This document shows, piece by piece, positions 36,151 to 45,871 of a stretch of DNA of 64,000 bases. Location: contig CAWKCG010000004.1 in NCBI GenBank assembly GCA_963847965.1, forward strand, positions 1 to 64,000, read 5' to 3'. Origin of the DNA: Palsa-504 sp963847965 (GTDB taxonomy: Bacteria > Actinomycetota > Actinomycetes > Streptosporangiales > Streptosporangiaceae). Position 1 is the stretch's first letter; each line of letters starts with the position of its first letter. Both the position numbers and the translations under genes were made by a program. A model generated the notes under the pieces. It was not told where the DNA came from and did no database searches. It saw nothing but the letters and a program-made list of their open reading frames with translations.

Positions 36151-36363
36151 GGAATCGTCCTAACGGCCGCTAAGTCCGGCGGCTCGTGCACGGAGGTGAT
36201 GTCGGACAGCCCGGATACCGTGAGTACCGGGGCGAGCAACGGGCTGGCGATGAGCTGGATCCGCGGCACGTGCGCGAACAGGGCGTGGATACCGGCGCTG
36301 TCGGCCCCGAACATGAGACGGAGGGGTCAGCTGACCTGGAACCAGCAGGTCAGTTTGGGAAGC

Positions 36364-36570
36364 CTACACGCTGCTGGAGGAGTCGCCATCGCCTAGTGAG
36401 GTCAGGAAGGCAGACCACGCTGCGGCCGGAACCCTGAGCACAGGCCCGTCCCGGTTCACCGAATCCCGGATAAGCACCGACTCGTCACTTACCGCAAACT
36501 CGACGCACCCACTATTACTGGATGCCGTGCTCTTGCGCCACGTGACGCATGATTCCTCGAAGTCGGCCAC
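36364..36570 (-). CDS. DUF397 domain protein
   Basis: A 68-residue actinobacterial DUF397 protein: TWRKSTASSNSGCVEFAV, VLIRDS and LRVPAAAWSAFLTSL are the usual segments. DUF397 proteins are typically encoded next to an XRE regulator with a DUF5753 domain and probably act as its partner in developmental or secondary-metabolite control. Here the adjacent regulator (36808-37691, same strand, upstream) is broken, so this gene may be an orphan. Confidence 0.9.
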   Translation of the reverse strand: MADFEESCVTWRKSTASSNSGCVEFAVSDESVLIRDSVNRDGPVLRVPAAAWSAFLTSLGDGDSSSSV

Positions 36571-36807
36571 TTGCCCCCCTCGCCGCCGTGTGGCGGGACC
36601 TTCGCCAGCACTAGCCGCCGTGGGTTCGTACCAGAGTGTCCAGCCGCCTGCGGGAGCCTTGACGAGGCGGCTCCAGCATGGGCTGCCGGCACGACCCAGC
36701 GCGCGGCAAAGATTCCATCAGGGCAGTGTAAGCCAAACAGGCCGGTTCGGCCAGTATCCGGACAAACGGAACATCCGGACCGTTGCAGGCTCAGACCAAT
36801 TCGTTGG

Positions 36808-37691
36808 TCATCCTAGGTCGCCTGCAGCTTTAAGCAGGCGATCCGCAGAATCGGCTGGGCTGAGCGATGCATCCGTGATTTGCTTGAAGACCTCCAGGTA
36901 GATGTTAACTTTCTCGGGTTTGTCATTGATGACATCACCGTCCGTGCCCTCTAGGAACACTATGTCATCGTCGGGTGTATCTTCAAAGTGTACGTGCTCG
37001 AACGCGCCCTTCATCCCGAGATACACCCCTGTCGAGAAGGGTGCGACTTGTATCGTGACGTTTGATAGCTCCATAAGACCCACTAGGTACTGGAGCTGCT
37101 GACTCATAATCGAAGAGCTGCCTACCGGGCGGCGTGATGACAGACTCGTCTAGGACGAACGAGAAATCTGGCGCATTCTCGCTGGTCAGCAGCGCTCTGC
37201 GCCTGCGTGCGAAGAGCCACGAGACGGGACACCCGCTCAGCGGGTTTCTCATCAGCGGACTTCTCATCGTGGAAAGCCCGGAGAACGGCCGATGCGTAGT
37301 CCTCGGTCTGCAGAATTCCGGGAACAAACATTGTCTCGAATTGGCTTATGGCGGACGACGCTGATTCGTAGTCCATAAGTTCCAGGAGTTCGGCATGGGC
37401 GACATCGCTATAGCTCCGCCACCACGGACTTTGCCTGGCTTCCCGAGCCCAAGGCGAGCAGTTGCTCAGTGCTGTTCCTTATCCGTGATGCCATAGAGCT
37501 TGAGAAGCGCCTCTAGGTCGTTTTTGCTGATACCGGTCTTCGCTTTCTCGATCCGGTTCATCTTCGACATTGACCATTCCATGCGATCTGCCACGGCGTG
37601 TTGCGTCAGGTCGCATCCGAGGCGTGCTGCTAAGTAGCTCTGTTCGAAGGCGCCGACGTAGCATGAACGGACTAGCGTTATCTTTTTCCAT
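36808..37691 (-). pseudogene. XRE regulator with DUF5753 domain, multiply frameshifted
   Basis: Pieces in different frames line up as one protein. MEKDNASPFMLRRRLRTELL starts at 37691, after a GAGGGG site. The HTH follows (LTQHAVADRMEWSMSKMNRI, then KAKTGISKNDLEALLKLYGI). Next come ARQSPWWRSYSDVAHAELLE, ISQFETMFVPGILQTEDYAS, ENAPDFSFVLDESVI, and SQQLQYLVGLMELSNVTIQV through DRLLKAAGDLG. At least four frame changes are needed over about 290 residues, so the regulator is dead unless the assembly is wrong. The order HTH-DUF5753-DUF397 is standard in actinomycetes. Confidence 0.8.
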
Positions 37692-38079
37692 CGGTCCCCC
37701 TCGGAGTCGGCAACTTCCTCTTATCGATGTCAGGCGGGCTGACAGGTCGCAAATCGCCAGCTCGCACGAGGCTGGCGCCAGCCTAGCGCCTTCATCGCCA
37801 ACCACGAGGGACCCATTAGATAACCTTTTCCTTTGCGTGTCGCAGGAGTAACCGGCTTGCAACATCTTCTGCCCGGCGCCAGTCTCGTACGCAACCCCCG
37901 GCCCGCCACAGGCCCTACGCTGAGTAACCGGCGGCGGTGCATAGGCCGGTATGCTACCCGGCGTTGTGGTAGTGAGTCAACTGGGAGCCATCATTCTGAC
38001 ATATGTCATTTTCATCTCTTCCATATTGCAGCCGTCATAGTGCATACTTGTTATGTGCATCATAGCGCCAGGAGGGGCC

Positions 38080-38262
38080 ATGGTCCTGCTGATCTTCCTC
38101 GTAGGCACACTACTGGGCGTACTCGCAGGTGGGACGCTGTGTGTCCACTTCATCCGCTACCGGGCCAAGACTGAGATGCCGACGATGGCCGCGGAACTGA
38201 CCATCATCGCCTTCTCGGACCAGCCCGGGGAACCCTCACCGAGAACCTTCCCGGAAGGGTGA
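38080..38262 (+). CDS. Small single-pass membrane protein
   Basis: A 60-residue protein with one N-terminal helix (VLLIFLVGTLLGVLAGGTL) and a polar tail. ATG 38080 has a strong AGGAGG about 5 bp upstream, which decides the start. No family known. Confidence 0.55.
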   Translation: MVLLIFLVGTLLGVLAGGTLCVHFIRYRAKTEMPTMAAELTIIAFSDQPGEPSPRTFPEG

Positions 38263-38327
38263 GCGCCGGGAAGCCCTACCGCCGAACGCGCGTCGCTTTG
38301 CCGTCGCTCTAGCTCACAGATCGTGGC

Positions 38328-39851
38328 CTAATCCTCCGGCCGGATCACTGGCCGGGCCGCAGCCGGGACGGGCACGCCCGCCGCGATGTCCGCTGACGCA
38401 GGCGCTGCGGCTACCTGCGCCGGAACCGGCCGCGCGGTCCGGACCAGCAGGGCCGCGGAGACCGCGCCCGCCACGGCGAAGAACGCGATGACCAGCACCA
38501 CGCCGTTCCGGTAAGCCGCGACCGGGTCGGCCGGGGACACCCGGGACAAGATGGCCACCAGCCCGGCCACCCCGAGCACCGTGCCCACCTGTCGCGCGGT
38601 GTTGAGGATCCCGCTGCCGGTACCGAACCGGGAAGGCGTCAGCGACATGCTGCCCGCCCCGAGCAGCGAGGGAATGGCCAGGCCCACCCCGGCGCCGCCC
38701 AGGAGCTGGGCGGGCAGCAGGTGCGTCGCGTAATCCGGCGCCGCCTGGATCCGCCACAGCCAGAACGCCTGCGCAACCGCGTTGACCAGGCAGCCGATCG
38801 CCGCGACCCGGCCGGGTCCGCCCAGCAGACCCGCCAGGCGCGGCGCGACGATCCGGGCGAACGGCAGCACCATGAGCGGCCCGGGCGCGATGGCCAGCCC
38901 GGCCTCCACGGCCGAGTACCGCCAAACCCCGGTCAGGAACTCCACCGCGCCCAGCACGAAGGCGCCGAACCCGGCGTAGTACAGGATCGAGGCGGCGAAC
39001 GCGCCGCTGAACGTCCGCGAGCGCAGCAACTCGAGCTCGATGACCGGCGAGTGATGCCGCCGCGAGCGCCAGACCATGGCCGCGCCGCAGGCCACCGAGG
39101 CGGCCAGCAGGCCGATGAACCCGGCCGAACCCCACCCCCAGTCCGGGGCCTTGACCAGGGCGAACGCGACCAGGCCGACCGCCGCGGCCAGCAGCCCGGC
39201 GCCGAGCAGGTCCGGCCGGCCGCGCGACGCCACATCACGGCTCTCGGGGACGACACGGACGGCCAGGACCACGGCGGCCACCCCGACCGGCACGTTGATC
39301 CAGAACACCCAGCGCCAGTTGACCTGGACCAGGCCGCCGCCGATGACCGGGCCGAGCGCCGCGCCCAGGGCGCCCAGCGCCGACCAGGTGCCCAGGGCCT
39401 TCGCCCGGGCCTGCGCCGGGACGGCGGCCAGCAGCAGCGACAGCGACGCGGGCACCATCACCCCCGCCCCGGCCGCCTGGATGACCCGCGCCGCAATCAG
39501 GGCGGCCACTCCCGGCGCCAGCCCGCACAGCACCGACCCGGCGGTGAAGATGGCCAGCCCGGCCGCGAACAGCCGGCGCCGCCCGATCCGGTCGGCCCAC
39601 CGCCCGGCCGGGACCAGCACCGCCGCGAACACGATCGTGTAGGCGTTGAGCACCCAGGACAGTGAGCTCAAGCTCGTGGCCGGGTACTGCTTGCTGATGT
39701 AAGGGAACGCCAGGTTGACGATGAACAGGTCCAGGCTGGACATGAACACGGCCAGGGCCAGCACGCCGACCACGGCAGTGACGCGGCGGGAATCCGGCGC
39801 GCCCTCGGGCGCCGGGGGAGTGGCTGCTGTCGCCGGGGGAGTGGAGCTCAC
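38328..39851 (-). CDS. MFS drug-efflux transporter, DHA2 (14-helix) type
   Basis: A 507-residue permease. The N-terminus carries MSSLDLFIVNLAFPYI, then WVLNAYTIVFAAVLVPAGRW and ADRIGRRRLF (motif A). The antiporter motif C is readable as GALGAALGPVIGGGLV. DHA2 proteins export drugs by proton antiport. A divergent HxlR-type regulator begins 95 bp away and probably controls it. Intact, normal length. Confidence 0.88.
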   Translation of the reverse strand: MSSTPPATAATPPAPEGAPDSRRVTAVVGVLALAVFMSSLDLFIVNLAFPYISKQYPATSLSSLSWVLNAYTIVFAAVLVPAGRWADRIGRRRLFAAGLAIFTAGSVLCGLAPGVAALIAARVIQAAGAGVMVPASLSLLLAAVPAQARAKALGTWSALGALGAALGPVIGGGLVQVNWRWVFWINVPVGVAAVVLAVRVVPESRDVASRGRPDLLGAGLLAAAVGLVAFALVKAPDWGWGSAGFIGLLAASVACGAAMVWRSRRHHSPVIELELLRSRTFSGAFAASILYYAGFGAFVLGAVEFLTGVWRYSAVEAGLAIAPGPLMVLPFARIVAPRLAGLLGGPGRVAAIGCLVNAVAQAFWLWRIQAAPDYATHLLPAQLLGGAGVGLAIPSLLGAGSMSLTPSRFGTGSGILNTARQVGTVLGVAGLVAILSRVSPADPVAAYRNGVVLVIAFFAVAGAVSAALLVRTARPVPAQVAAAPASADIAAGVPVPAAARPVIRPED

Positions 39852-39946
39852 CGACCGTCCTCCTAGTAAGTCCGGAATCTGGATGCACTCTAACCCATAC
39901 TTAGCTCGTGCGTCCAGAAAACTGACTGACGAGGTAGACTGCTGTT

Positions 39947-40432
39947 GTGTCTCCTGCTCCTGCCAATCCGCGGCCCTGCTCGATCGCCCGCACCCTGGAC
40001 ATCGTCGGCGAGAAGTGGGCCCTGCTCGCCGTGCGCGAGGTCTTCCTCGGCGACCGCAGGTTCGACGAGATGGTCCGGCGCACCGGGGCGCCGCGCGACA
40101 CGCTGGCCGCCAGGCTCCGCACCCTGGTCGGCACCGGGATCCTGGAGCGGCGGTGCTACAGCGAGCACCCGGCCCGCTTCGAGTACTACCTGACCGACGC
40201 GGGCCGAGACCTGTACCCCGTCATCGTCACGCTGATGCGCTGGGGCGACCAGTACCTGGCCGGGGAGGACGGGCCGCCGCTGGTCCTGGAGCACCACTGC
40301 GGGCACGAGCTGACGGCACAGCTCGTCTGCCAGGCCTGCGGCGAACCGCTCCGCCCCACCGACACCAGGCCGCTCACCGCGAGCGGCGCGCTCGCCCGGG
40401 GCCGAGACGACACGGCCACGGTTACGCCTTGA
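39947..40432 (+). CDS. HxlR-family winged-helix regulator
   Basis: A 161-residue HxlR regulator. CSIARTLDIVGEKWALLAVR is the family N-terminus with the conserved Cys, followed by the winged helix (RFDEMVRRTGAPRDTLAARL) and YYLTDAGRDLYPVIV. The C-terminus has an extra His/Cys-bearing segment (HHCGHELTAQLVCQACGEPL) that may bind metal. Start is GTG 39947. It is divergent from the MFS exporter and overlaps the methyltransferase 3' end by 11 bp. Confidence 0.88.
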   Translation: MSPAPANPRPCSIARTLDIVGEKWALLAVREVFLGDRRFDEMVRRTGAPRDTLAARLRTLVGTGILERRCYSEHPARFEYYLTDAGRDLYPVIVTLMRWGDQYLAGEDGPPLVLEHHCGHELTAQLVCQACGEPLRPTDTRPLTASGALARGRDDTATVTP

Positions 40433-41036
40433 CCGCGATGCCCTCGAAGGTGTACTGCATCGCCCGCGGGCCCTTCATGTAGTAGGTCTCCAGCCGGGTG
40501 ACCTCGAGCCCGGAGGCGGTAACCAGCTCGTCGATCGGGCGGTTGAGGTGACAGCCGCCGGCCACGCGCCGTTGCAGGGGCGTAAGCCGGTCCTGCCTAC
40601 GGGCGACCTTCGCGTCAGGGGAGCGGCCGTGCTCCACGAAGTGGAATGCACCACCAGGCCGCAGCACCCGGATGACCTCGGCCAGCGCCGCCATCGGGTC
40701 CGGGATCGTGCAGAGCGTCCAGGTGCTCAGCACGTGATCGGCACTCGCGTCGCCAGCCGGCAGCGTCTGGGCGTCCAAGCCGATGTATTCGATAGGCACG
40801 GCAGACGCGGCGGCCCTCTTCTCAGCCAGCTTGCGGCCCACGGCAGCGGGGTCAACGGCCCATACATGCTTGAGCCTGGCCGGGTAGTAGGGGATGTTCC
40901 GGCCCGACCCGAACCCGATCTCCAGCACCTCTCCATCGAGCCCCGCCGCGACGCGGGCTCGCGCCTTCTCGACCTCACTTCCGCGCATGGTCAGATCCAC
41001 GATGCGGGGAAGAACCTGGTCGCTGTAGAGGCCCAT
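40422..41036 (-). CDS. Class I SAM-dependent methyltransferase
   Basis: A 204-residue methyltransferase with motif I VLEIGFGSGRNIPYYP, the acidic ribose-binding position AVDPAA, and later motifs ADHVLSTWTLCTI and VLRPGGAFHFVEHG. Typical of small-molecule or quinone-like methyltransferases; substrate unknown. It converges on the HxlR gene with an 11-bp overlap. Confidence 0.86.
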   Translation of the reverse strand: MGLYSDQVLPRIVDLTMRGSEVEKARARVAAGLDGEVLEIGFGSGRNIPYYPARLKHVWAVDPAAVGRKLAEKRAAASAVPIEYIGLDAQTLPAGDASADHVLSTWTLCTIPDPMAALAEVIRVLRPGGAFHFVEHGRSPDAKVARRQDRLTPLQRRVAGGCHLNRPIDELVTASGLEVTRLETYYMKGPRAMQYTFEGIAVKA

Positions 41037-41182
41037 GCCGCCAGTCTGCCACCCGCGAGCTGGGGCGAACCCCGCCGCCGCCCTCGCAAGCGCCGCCAGG
41101 CGCGGCGGTGCCGCCAGGCCCGTGATCGTCGGCTAGTCCGTCACCCCGGGCCTGGCGGATGATCAACCGCGCCGCTAGTCCG

Positions 41183-41782
41183 TCACCCGCGCCGCCTGAG
41201 CCAGCCCCTCCGCTTGCGCGGCCGCGGCCCCATCCGGGGATGCGCGAGCCGCCGCGCCGCCTCGGCGCGCTCGGCGTCAGTGAACAGCTCGGCCCACCTC
41301 GGCTGCCCGATCTCGTGCTCCAGGGTGAGTTCCGGCCGCCCCCGGCTGACGAGCCACGGGGTGACGACCAGTTCGTGATGATCGGCGAGGAGCTTCCTGG
41401 CCGCCCCCGCCGCCCCGAGTTCGTTGATCATCTGCACCCAGACGTTCGGCTCGAAGCCCAGCGACCTAATCTCGCCGATCAGCTCGCGGCACCGGACCTG
41501 GAACTGTCCCTCGAGCGTCTGCTCGTCCGCAGGCGCGGCCACCTCTTCGGACGCCATGAGGCCTTGACGCCCGGGGAACCGATCCGCCCGCGCCGGGGAA
41601 ACGTCAAGGGTCCATCCACAGAAGCCGCAATACGTGACCGCCACCGCGAGCTTCGGCCCGGGTCCGCTCGCCTCCTGTGGCATGACCTGTTCCTGGCGCA
41701 GATGGCCGCGCAGCGGCTGTCGGCAGTGCGGGCAGATCGGGCCGCCCGCCGAACCATCGCTGGTTGCCTGATCCTCACTCAC
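41183..41782 (-). CDS. Hypothetical protein with a split zinc-ribbon
   Basis: A 199-residue protein. GTG 41782 is selected because GGAGG lies about 6 bp upstream. CPHCRQ near residue 18 and YCGFCGW near 58 place four cysteines for a zinc-ribbon. The C-terminal half is a helical domain (EPNVWVQMINELGAAGAARK, then RWAELFTDAERAEAARRL) that recurs in actinobacterial hypothetical proteins. The tail is basic (RPRKRRGWLRRRG), so nucleic-acid binding is possible. Function unknown. Confidence 0.6.
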   Translation of the reverse strand: MSEDQATSDGSAGGPICPHCRQPLRGHLRQEQVMPQEASGPGPKLAVAVTYCGFCGWTLDVSPARADRFPGRQGLMASEEVAAPADEQTLEGQFQVRCRELIGEIRSLGFEPNVWVQMINELGAAGAARKLLADHHELVVTPWLVSRGRPELTLEHEIGQPRWAELFTDAERAEAARRLAHPRMGPRPRKRRGWLRRRG

Positions 41783-41869
41783 GCGCCGCCTCCCGTCAAC
41801 GGCCTCCGGCCACCCCTCGTGACCGCCCCTGGCCCGTAATACCCCGTCCGTCCCGCTAATGCAATTTTG

Positions 41870-41886
41870 CCGAACGAATCGTGGTG
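41870..41886. repeat. Dispersed repeat, copy B (single arm)
   Basis: CCGAACGAATCGTGGTG preceded by TTTTG matches the right arm of copies A and C with one extra change. No complementary left arm is seen. It lies in the intergenic region upstream of the zinc-ribbon gene. Confidence 0.55.
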
Positions 41887-41900
41887 CTTCTCCCGAACTT

Positions 41901-41964
41901 GCTAACCCCAAGCGTGGCTAACCCCAAGCGTGGCTAACCCCAAGCGTGGCTAACCCCAAGCGTG
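41901..41964. repeat. 16-bp tandem repeat, four copies
   Basis: Four perfect copies of GCTAACCCCAAGCGTG lie end to end. This is an intergenic microarray with no coding role. About 380 bp separate it from the HNH gene. The region to 42334 shows no other gene. Confidence 0.9.
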
Positions 41965-42346
41965 GCTTGGCCTCCGACGGCATCCGCTCCCGTATCTTCG
42001 ACCCCAATCGCGTCACCTGCCCCACCTGGGACTTCCGCAGCTTGGCCCGCACGCGGCATCCGCTTAATTTCACGCTTCTCCGAAAGGCTGACGTGGCGTC
42101 AGTGCGCGTCGAGTTTTGCCGCCGCGACCCTGGCGATATTCATGCCTGTCAGGTTCCGCGGGTTTGGCGTCGTGGGGTTCCCCGTGGCCCGGAAAGTAAT
42201 CAGACAATCTTCGGCATGTCGCCCCGAAAATGTCGGAGAGGCCTGCTAGGCTAAATTTTAGAAAACAGTGCTGACGATGACCGGAGACTGATCAAGGTAG
42301 TCATACGCATTGTCTGAAGAGAGCCTCGGGGGAGGTGAGACAAGAC

Positions 42347-43990
42347 GTGAGTACGGGGACCGGCGCGGCGAGTGCCGGGGAGCTGTTGAAGGTGCTGGAG
42401 TCGGTGGCGGGGTCGCTGGCCGACCTGGACGCGGCGGAGCTGCCGGCCGAGGCGCTCGGGGCGTGCGTGCAAGGGGTGGTGCGGGCCGATGCGGTGCTGG
42501 CGGCGGCGCTGGGCCGGCTGCTGGCCGCGTTCGACGCCAAGGACGGGCACCTGGGCGACGGGCACAAGACCCTGCGGGCCTGGGCGGTCCACGTGCTCGG
42601 GGTCACCCGGGGCCAGGCCGGGGAGTACCTGGCGCTGCGCGGGCTGGCCCGCGACCATGCGGTGCTGCGGGCCGCGCTGCGCGAGAAGGCGATCACCAAG
42701 TCGCTGGCGCTGCAGCTGGCCCGGTGGACCAACGCGATCCCGGCCGGGTTCCGCGCCGAGGCCGAGCAGATCTTGGTGACTGCGGCCCTGGCCGGGGCGC
42801 GGCTGCGGGAGCTGGCCGCGATCTACGCCGAGATCCGGTCCCACACCGCCCCGCCGGACCCGGACGGCCCGGACCCGCACCTGGACCGGTCCCTGTCCCT
42901 GGACCTCACCCTGGACGGGGCCGGGCTGCTGCGCGGCGACCTAAGCCCTGAGTGCGCCGCGATGGTGACCGCGGTGCTGGACGCCCTGTCGGCGCCGGCG
43001 CCGGGGGACCTGCGGACCCGCCCGGAGCGGTATCACGATGCGCTTAAAGAGGCCATGCGAAGGCTGCTGGCCGCCAACCTGGTGCCGGCCCGGGCCGGGC
43101 AGCCCACCAGAGCCCTGGTCCACATCGGCCTGCCCGACCTGCTCGCGATGGACCAGGACTCGGTGCTCCAGGACACCTGGATCGCCGCCTACCGGGCCCG
43201 GTGGGCCGCGGCCCGCGCGGCCGCCTCGGTCGGCCCCGGCGACGGCGGCGCCTGGCTGGACGGCGACGCGGCCCGGAAGGTGGCGTGCGACGCGATGATC
43301 ATTCCCGTGGTGGTCGGCGATATCGACCCCGGTGCCGTCGAACAGCTGATCACTCTTTGCGTGCAATACGAGCGGATCCGCGGCCACGCCCGTGGCGACG
43401 CAGACTCCGGCGACAGCGCAGGCACACCGGACGGTACAGACGGCGGCGCCTCGGCAGGGCCGCCCGCGCCGGGCCAGGCCGCCCCCGGGCAGCCCGGGCC
43501 GGACGCGAGTGACACGGGGCAGGCCGGGCCAGGTGTCGGCACCACCGCGCAGGTGCTGGCCATGCTCGAGCACCAGATCCTGGCCTCCGTCATCCAGATC
43601 GTCTCCGGCCCCGGCGGGGTCGCCTCCTTCCTCCGCCGTACCCTGCTCGGCAAGGGCCTGAACGGGCCATCGCTGCCGCTCGATGTCGGGCAGACCGACG
43701 AGATCCCTGTGCACCTTCGTCGGCTGGTCGCGCTGCGCGACCAGGGCTGCGGGTTCCCCGGCGGCTGCGACCAGCCGGCGTCGGCGTGTGAACCGCACCA
43801 TGTGATCCACCGCGCTGACGGCGGCCCCACCAGCCTGTTCAACCTCAAGGGCGGCTGTCATTGGCACCATCACGTCCTGCTGCACCAGCGCGGCTGGCAG
43901 CTGACCGTACACCCGGACGGCACCAGCCAAGCCCGCAGCCCCGCCGGCAAGATCATCACGAGCCATAGCCCCCCACCCAGACCCGGGTAA
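42347..43990 (+). CDS. DUF222 / HNH endonuclease (13E12-repeat family)
   Basis: A 547-residue protein with a DUF222 N-terminal helical domain (LGVTRGQAGEYLALRGLARD) and a C-terminal HNH nuclease: CDQPASACEPHHVIHRADGG, TSLFNLKGGCHWHHH. A low-complexity Gly/Pro/Asp linker near residues 345-395 separates the halves. This family is abundant in mycobacteria and other actinomycetes, often as dispersed copies; a homing or mobile role is suspected. Start GTG 42347, with GGGGGAGG about 11 bp upstream, is preferred to GTG 42335, which overlaps that site. Confidence 0.9.
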   Translation: MSTGTGAASAGELLKVLESVAGSLADLDAAELPAEALGACVQGVVRADAVLAAALGRLLAAFDAKDGHLGDGHKTLRAWAVHVLGVTRGQAGEYLALRGLARDHAVLRAALREKAITKSLALQLARWTNAIPAGFRAEAEQILVTAALAGARLRELAAIYAEIRSHTAPPDPDGPDPHLDRSLSLDLTLDGAGLLRGDLSPECAAMVTAVLDALSAPAPGDLRTRPERYHDALKEAMRRLLAANLVPARAGQPTRALVHIGLPDLLAMDQDSVLQDTWIAAYRARWAAARAAASVGPGDGGAWLDGDAARKVACDAMIIPVVVGDIDPGAVEQLITLCVQYERIRGHARGDADSGDSAGTPDGTDGGASAGPPAPGQAAPGQPGPDASDTGQAGPGVGTTAQVLAMLEHQILASVIQIVSGPGGVASFLRRTLLGKGLNGPSLPLDVGQTDEIPVHLRRLVALRDQGCGFPGGCDQPASACEPHHVIHRADGGPTSLFNLKGGCHWHHHVLLHQRGWQLTVHPDGTSQARSPAGKIITSHSPPPRPG

Positions 43991-45152
43991 TCCCGCCCGG
44001 CCGCAGCGTGAACAGCTCCTGCCGGTCGCCCAGCGCGCCCTGGGATTCTCCACCGACGACCGGCAGTGGCTGGTGACCGGCTACGCGCTCGCGCTCGGCA
44101 GCCTCCTGCTGCTCGGCGGCCGGCTCTCCGACCTTTTCGGACGGAAGCGGCTGTTCCTTATCGGCGTCGGCGGGTTCGCGGTCGCGTCGGCGGGCGGCGC
44201 CGCCGCCGTGGGCTTCCCGATGCTGCTCGCCGCGCGCATCGCCCAGGGCGGGTTCGCAGCGATGCTCGCGCCGGCGGCGCTGTCCCTGGTGTCGGTCACG
44301 TTCGCCCACGACCCGGCCGAACGCGGCCGCGCGTTCGGCATCTTCGGGGCGGTCGCAGGCGCGGGCGGCGCCATCGGGCTGCTGCTGGGCGGCGTCCTGA
44401 CCCAAACCGCGTCGTGGCGGTGGTGCCTGTACGTGAACCTGATCATCGCGGCGGTCGCGTTCGCCGGCGCGCTGGCCTGGCTGCGCGACGGCAGCCGGCC
44501 AGAGCGGGTACGGCTCGACATCGCGGGAACGGCCACCGTTGTCCTCGGCCTGGTCGGGATCGTCTACGGTCTCGGGAACACCGAGTCGAAAGGCTGGACC
44601 AACCCGTGGACGCTCGGCGCAGTGATCGCGGGCGCCGTCCTCGTGGCCATCTTCGTGCTGATCGAGCGCCGCGCCAGCCGCCCCCTGCTGCCGCTGAGCG
44701 TGATCCTGGACCGCGGCCGGGCAGCGGCGTTCCTGTCCATCGGGATCTCTGGGATCGGGTCGTTCGCGGTGTTCCTGTTCGTCACCTACTACCTCGAGGA
44801 CACCCTGAGGTACAGCCCCATCAAGACCGGCCTGGCGTTCCTGCCGTTCGTCGGCCTGCTGGTCGCAGGCGCGATCGTCTCGGGTGGAGTCCTCCCGCGC
44901 ACCGGGCCGCGCCCGCTCGTCCCGATCGGGGGCCTTCTCGCCACGGTTGGGATGGTGCTGCTCACCGGCATCGGCACCGCCTCCGGCTACGCCGCCGGCA
45001 TCCTGCCGGCCCTGCTCGTCATGGGCTTCGGATCCGGGATGATCTTCGCATCGGCGCAGAACGCCGCGACCAGCGGGATCAGGTCCCGCCAGGCCGGCGT
45101 GGCGTCCGCCATGGTCAACACCACCCAGCAGATCGGCGGGTCGATCGGGATC
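43991..45152 (+). pseudogene. DHA2-type MFS transporter truncated at both ends
   Basis: The frame reads VAQRALGFSTDDRQWLVTGY, GRLSDLFGRKRLFLIGVG and on to MVNTTQQIGGSIGI. The N-terminal first helix (with the D-TIVNVALP type motif) is missing: the homology starts just after the HNH stop. At the other end the helix stops abruptly at 45152, exactly at the 3' end of the reverse-strand TetR gene, and the frame continues in antisense of TetR. About one quarter of the protein is lost. It is a fragment left between two rearrangement points. Confidence 0.75.
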
Positions 45153-45740
45153 CTACTGCTCCTGGTAGAGGTAGGCCAGCAGGCCGAACGTGCGCTCGAA
45201 CACCTCCGGTGTGACGAGGCCGGGGGCCAGGCGCTTGTAGATCTGCAGGCCGGCCAGCATCGCCTGGCCGATGGCCCAGGCTTGGACGAGCGGCGTGGCC
45301 TCCGCGGGCAGCTCGCCACCATCGGCGCCGGCTAGCTCCTGCAGCCGGCGCTCGACCCTGCTGCTGTAGCGCTCCAGCGCGTCCGGGGCGCGCAGCAGCG
45401 CGGCATAGAACTCCAGGTACATCGCCAGCTCCGCGGCGTCGCCGGGTTCTTCGGCGGCGACGGCCCGGCCGTACGCTGCCAGGCGCTCGCGCAGCGGCCG
45501 CGACTCGTCGTTCAGCGTGGTCGAGTAATCGGGGGCCGGGGCTGCTTCAAGCGCACTGAGCATGAGGTCCTCCTTGCTGGCGAAGTGCCCGTAGATGGCG
45601 CCTTTGGTTACCTCCGCCGCCTCCGCGATCTGCTCCAGCGACGTGGCGGCGTAGCCGCGCTCGCGGAACAGCCGCTGCGCCTCCGCCAGCAGCCGCTGCC
45701 GCGTGCGCTCCTTGGACTCCGCTCTGGTCATCCTGGCCAT
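45153..45740 (-). CDS. TetR-family transcriptional regulator
   Basis: A 195-residue TetR regulator. The N-terminal HTH is TSLEQIAEAAEVTKGAIYGH followed by FASKEDLML; the C-terminus is a helical ligand domain. ATG 45740 (MARMTRAESKERTRQR) is a better start than 45764. It is divergent from a P450 starting at 45872 and probably represses it. Its 3' end abuts the truncated MFS gene. Confidence 0.88.
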   Translation of the reverse strand: MARMTRAESKERTRQRLLAEAQRLFRERGYAATSLEQIAEAAEVTKGAIYGHFASKEDLMLSALEAAPAPDYSTTLNDESRPLRERLAAYGRAVAAEEPGDAAELAMYLEFYAALLRAPDALERYSSRVERRLQELAGADGGELPAEATPLVQAWAIGQAMLAGLQIYKRLAPGLVTPEVFERTFGLLAYLYQEQ

Positions 45741-45779
45741 GCCCCCATGCTGCCACATTGACATACCAACGGCATACAG

Positions 45780-45809
45780 ATACCTTCAGAATATAAATAT
45801 CGTCGGTAT
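45780..45809. promoter_or_regulatory. Candidate TetR operator
   Basis: ATACC and GGTAT frame an AT-rich, partly symmetrical core (AGAATATAAATATCGTC) in the TetR/P450 divergent region. The spacing and position suit a TetR-type dimer site overlapping the promoters; two further ATAC motifs lie just to the left. Confidence 0.4.
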
Positions 45810-45871
45810 TTGAACTGGTGGGTGGCCTGGCCGGAAGCGGCTGGGCCGGCTGCGCGGCGAAGGAGTAGGGG

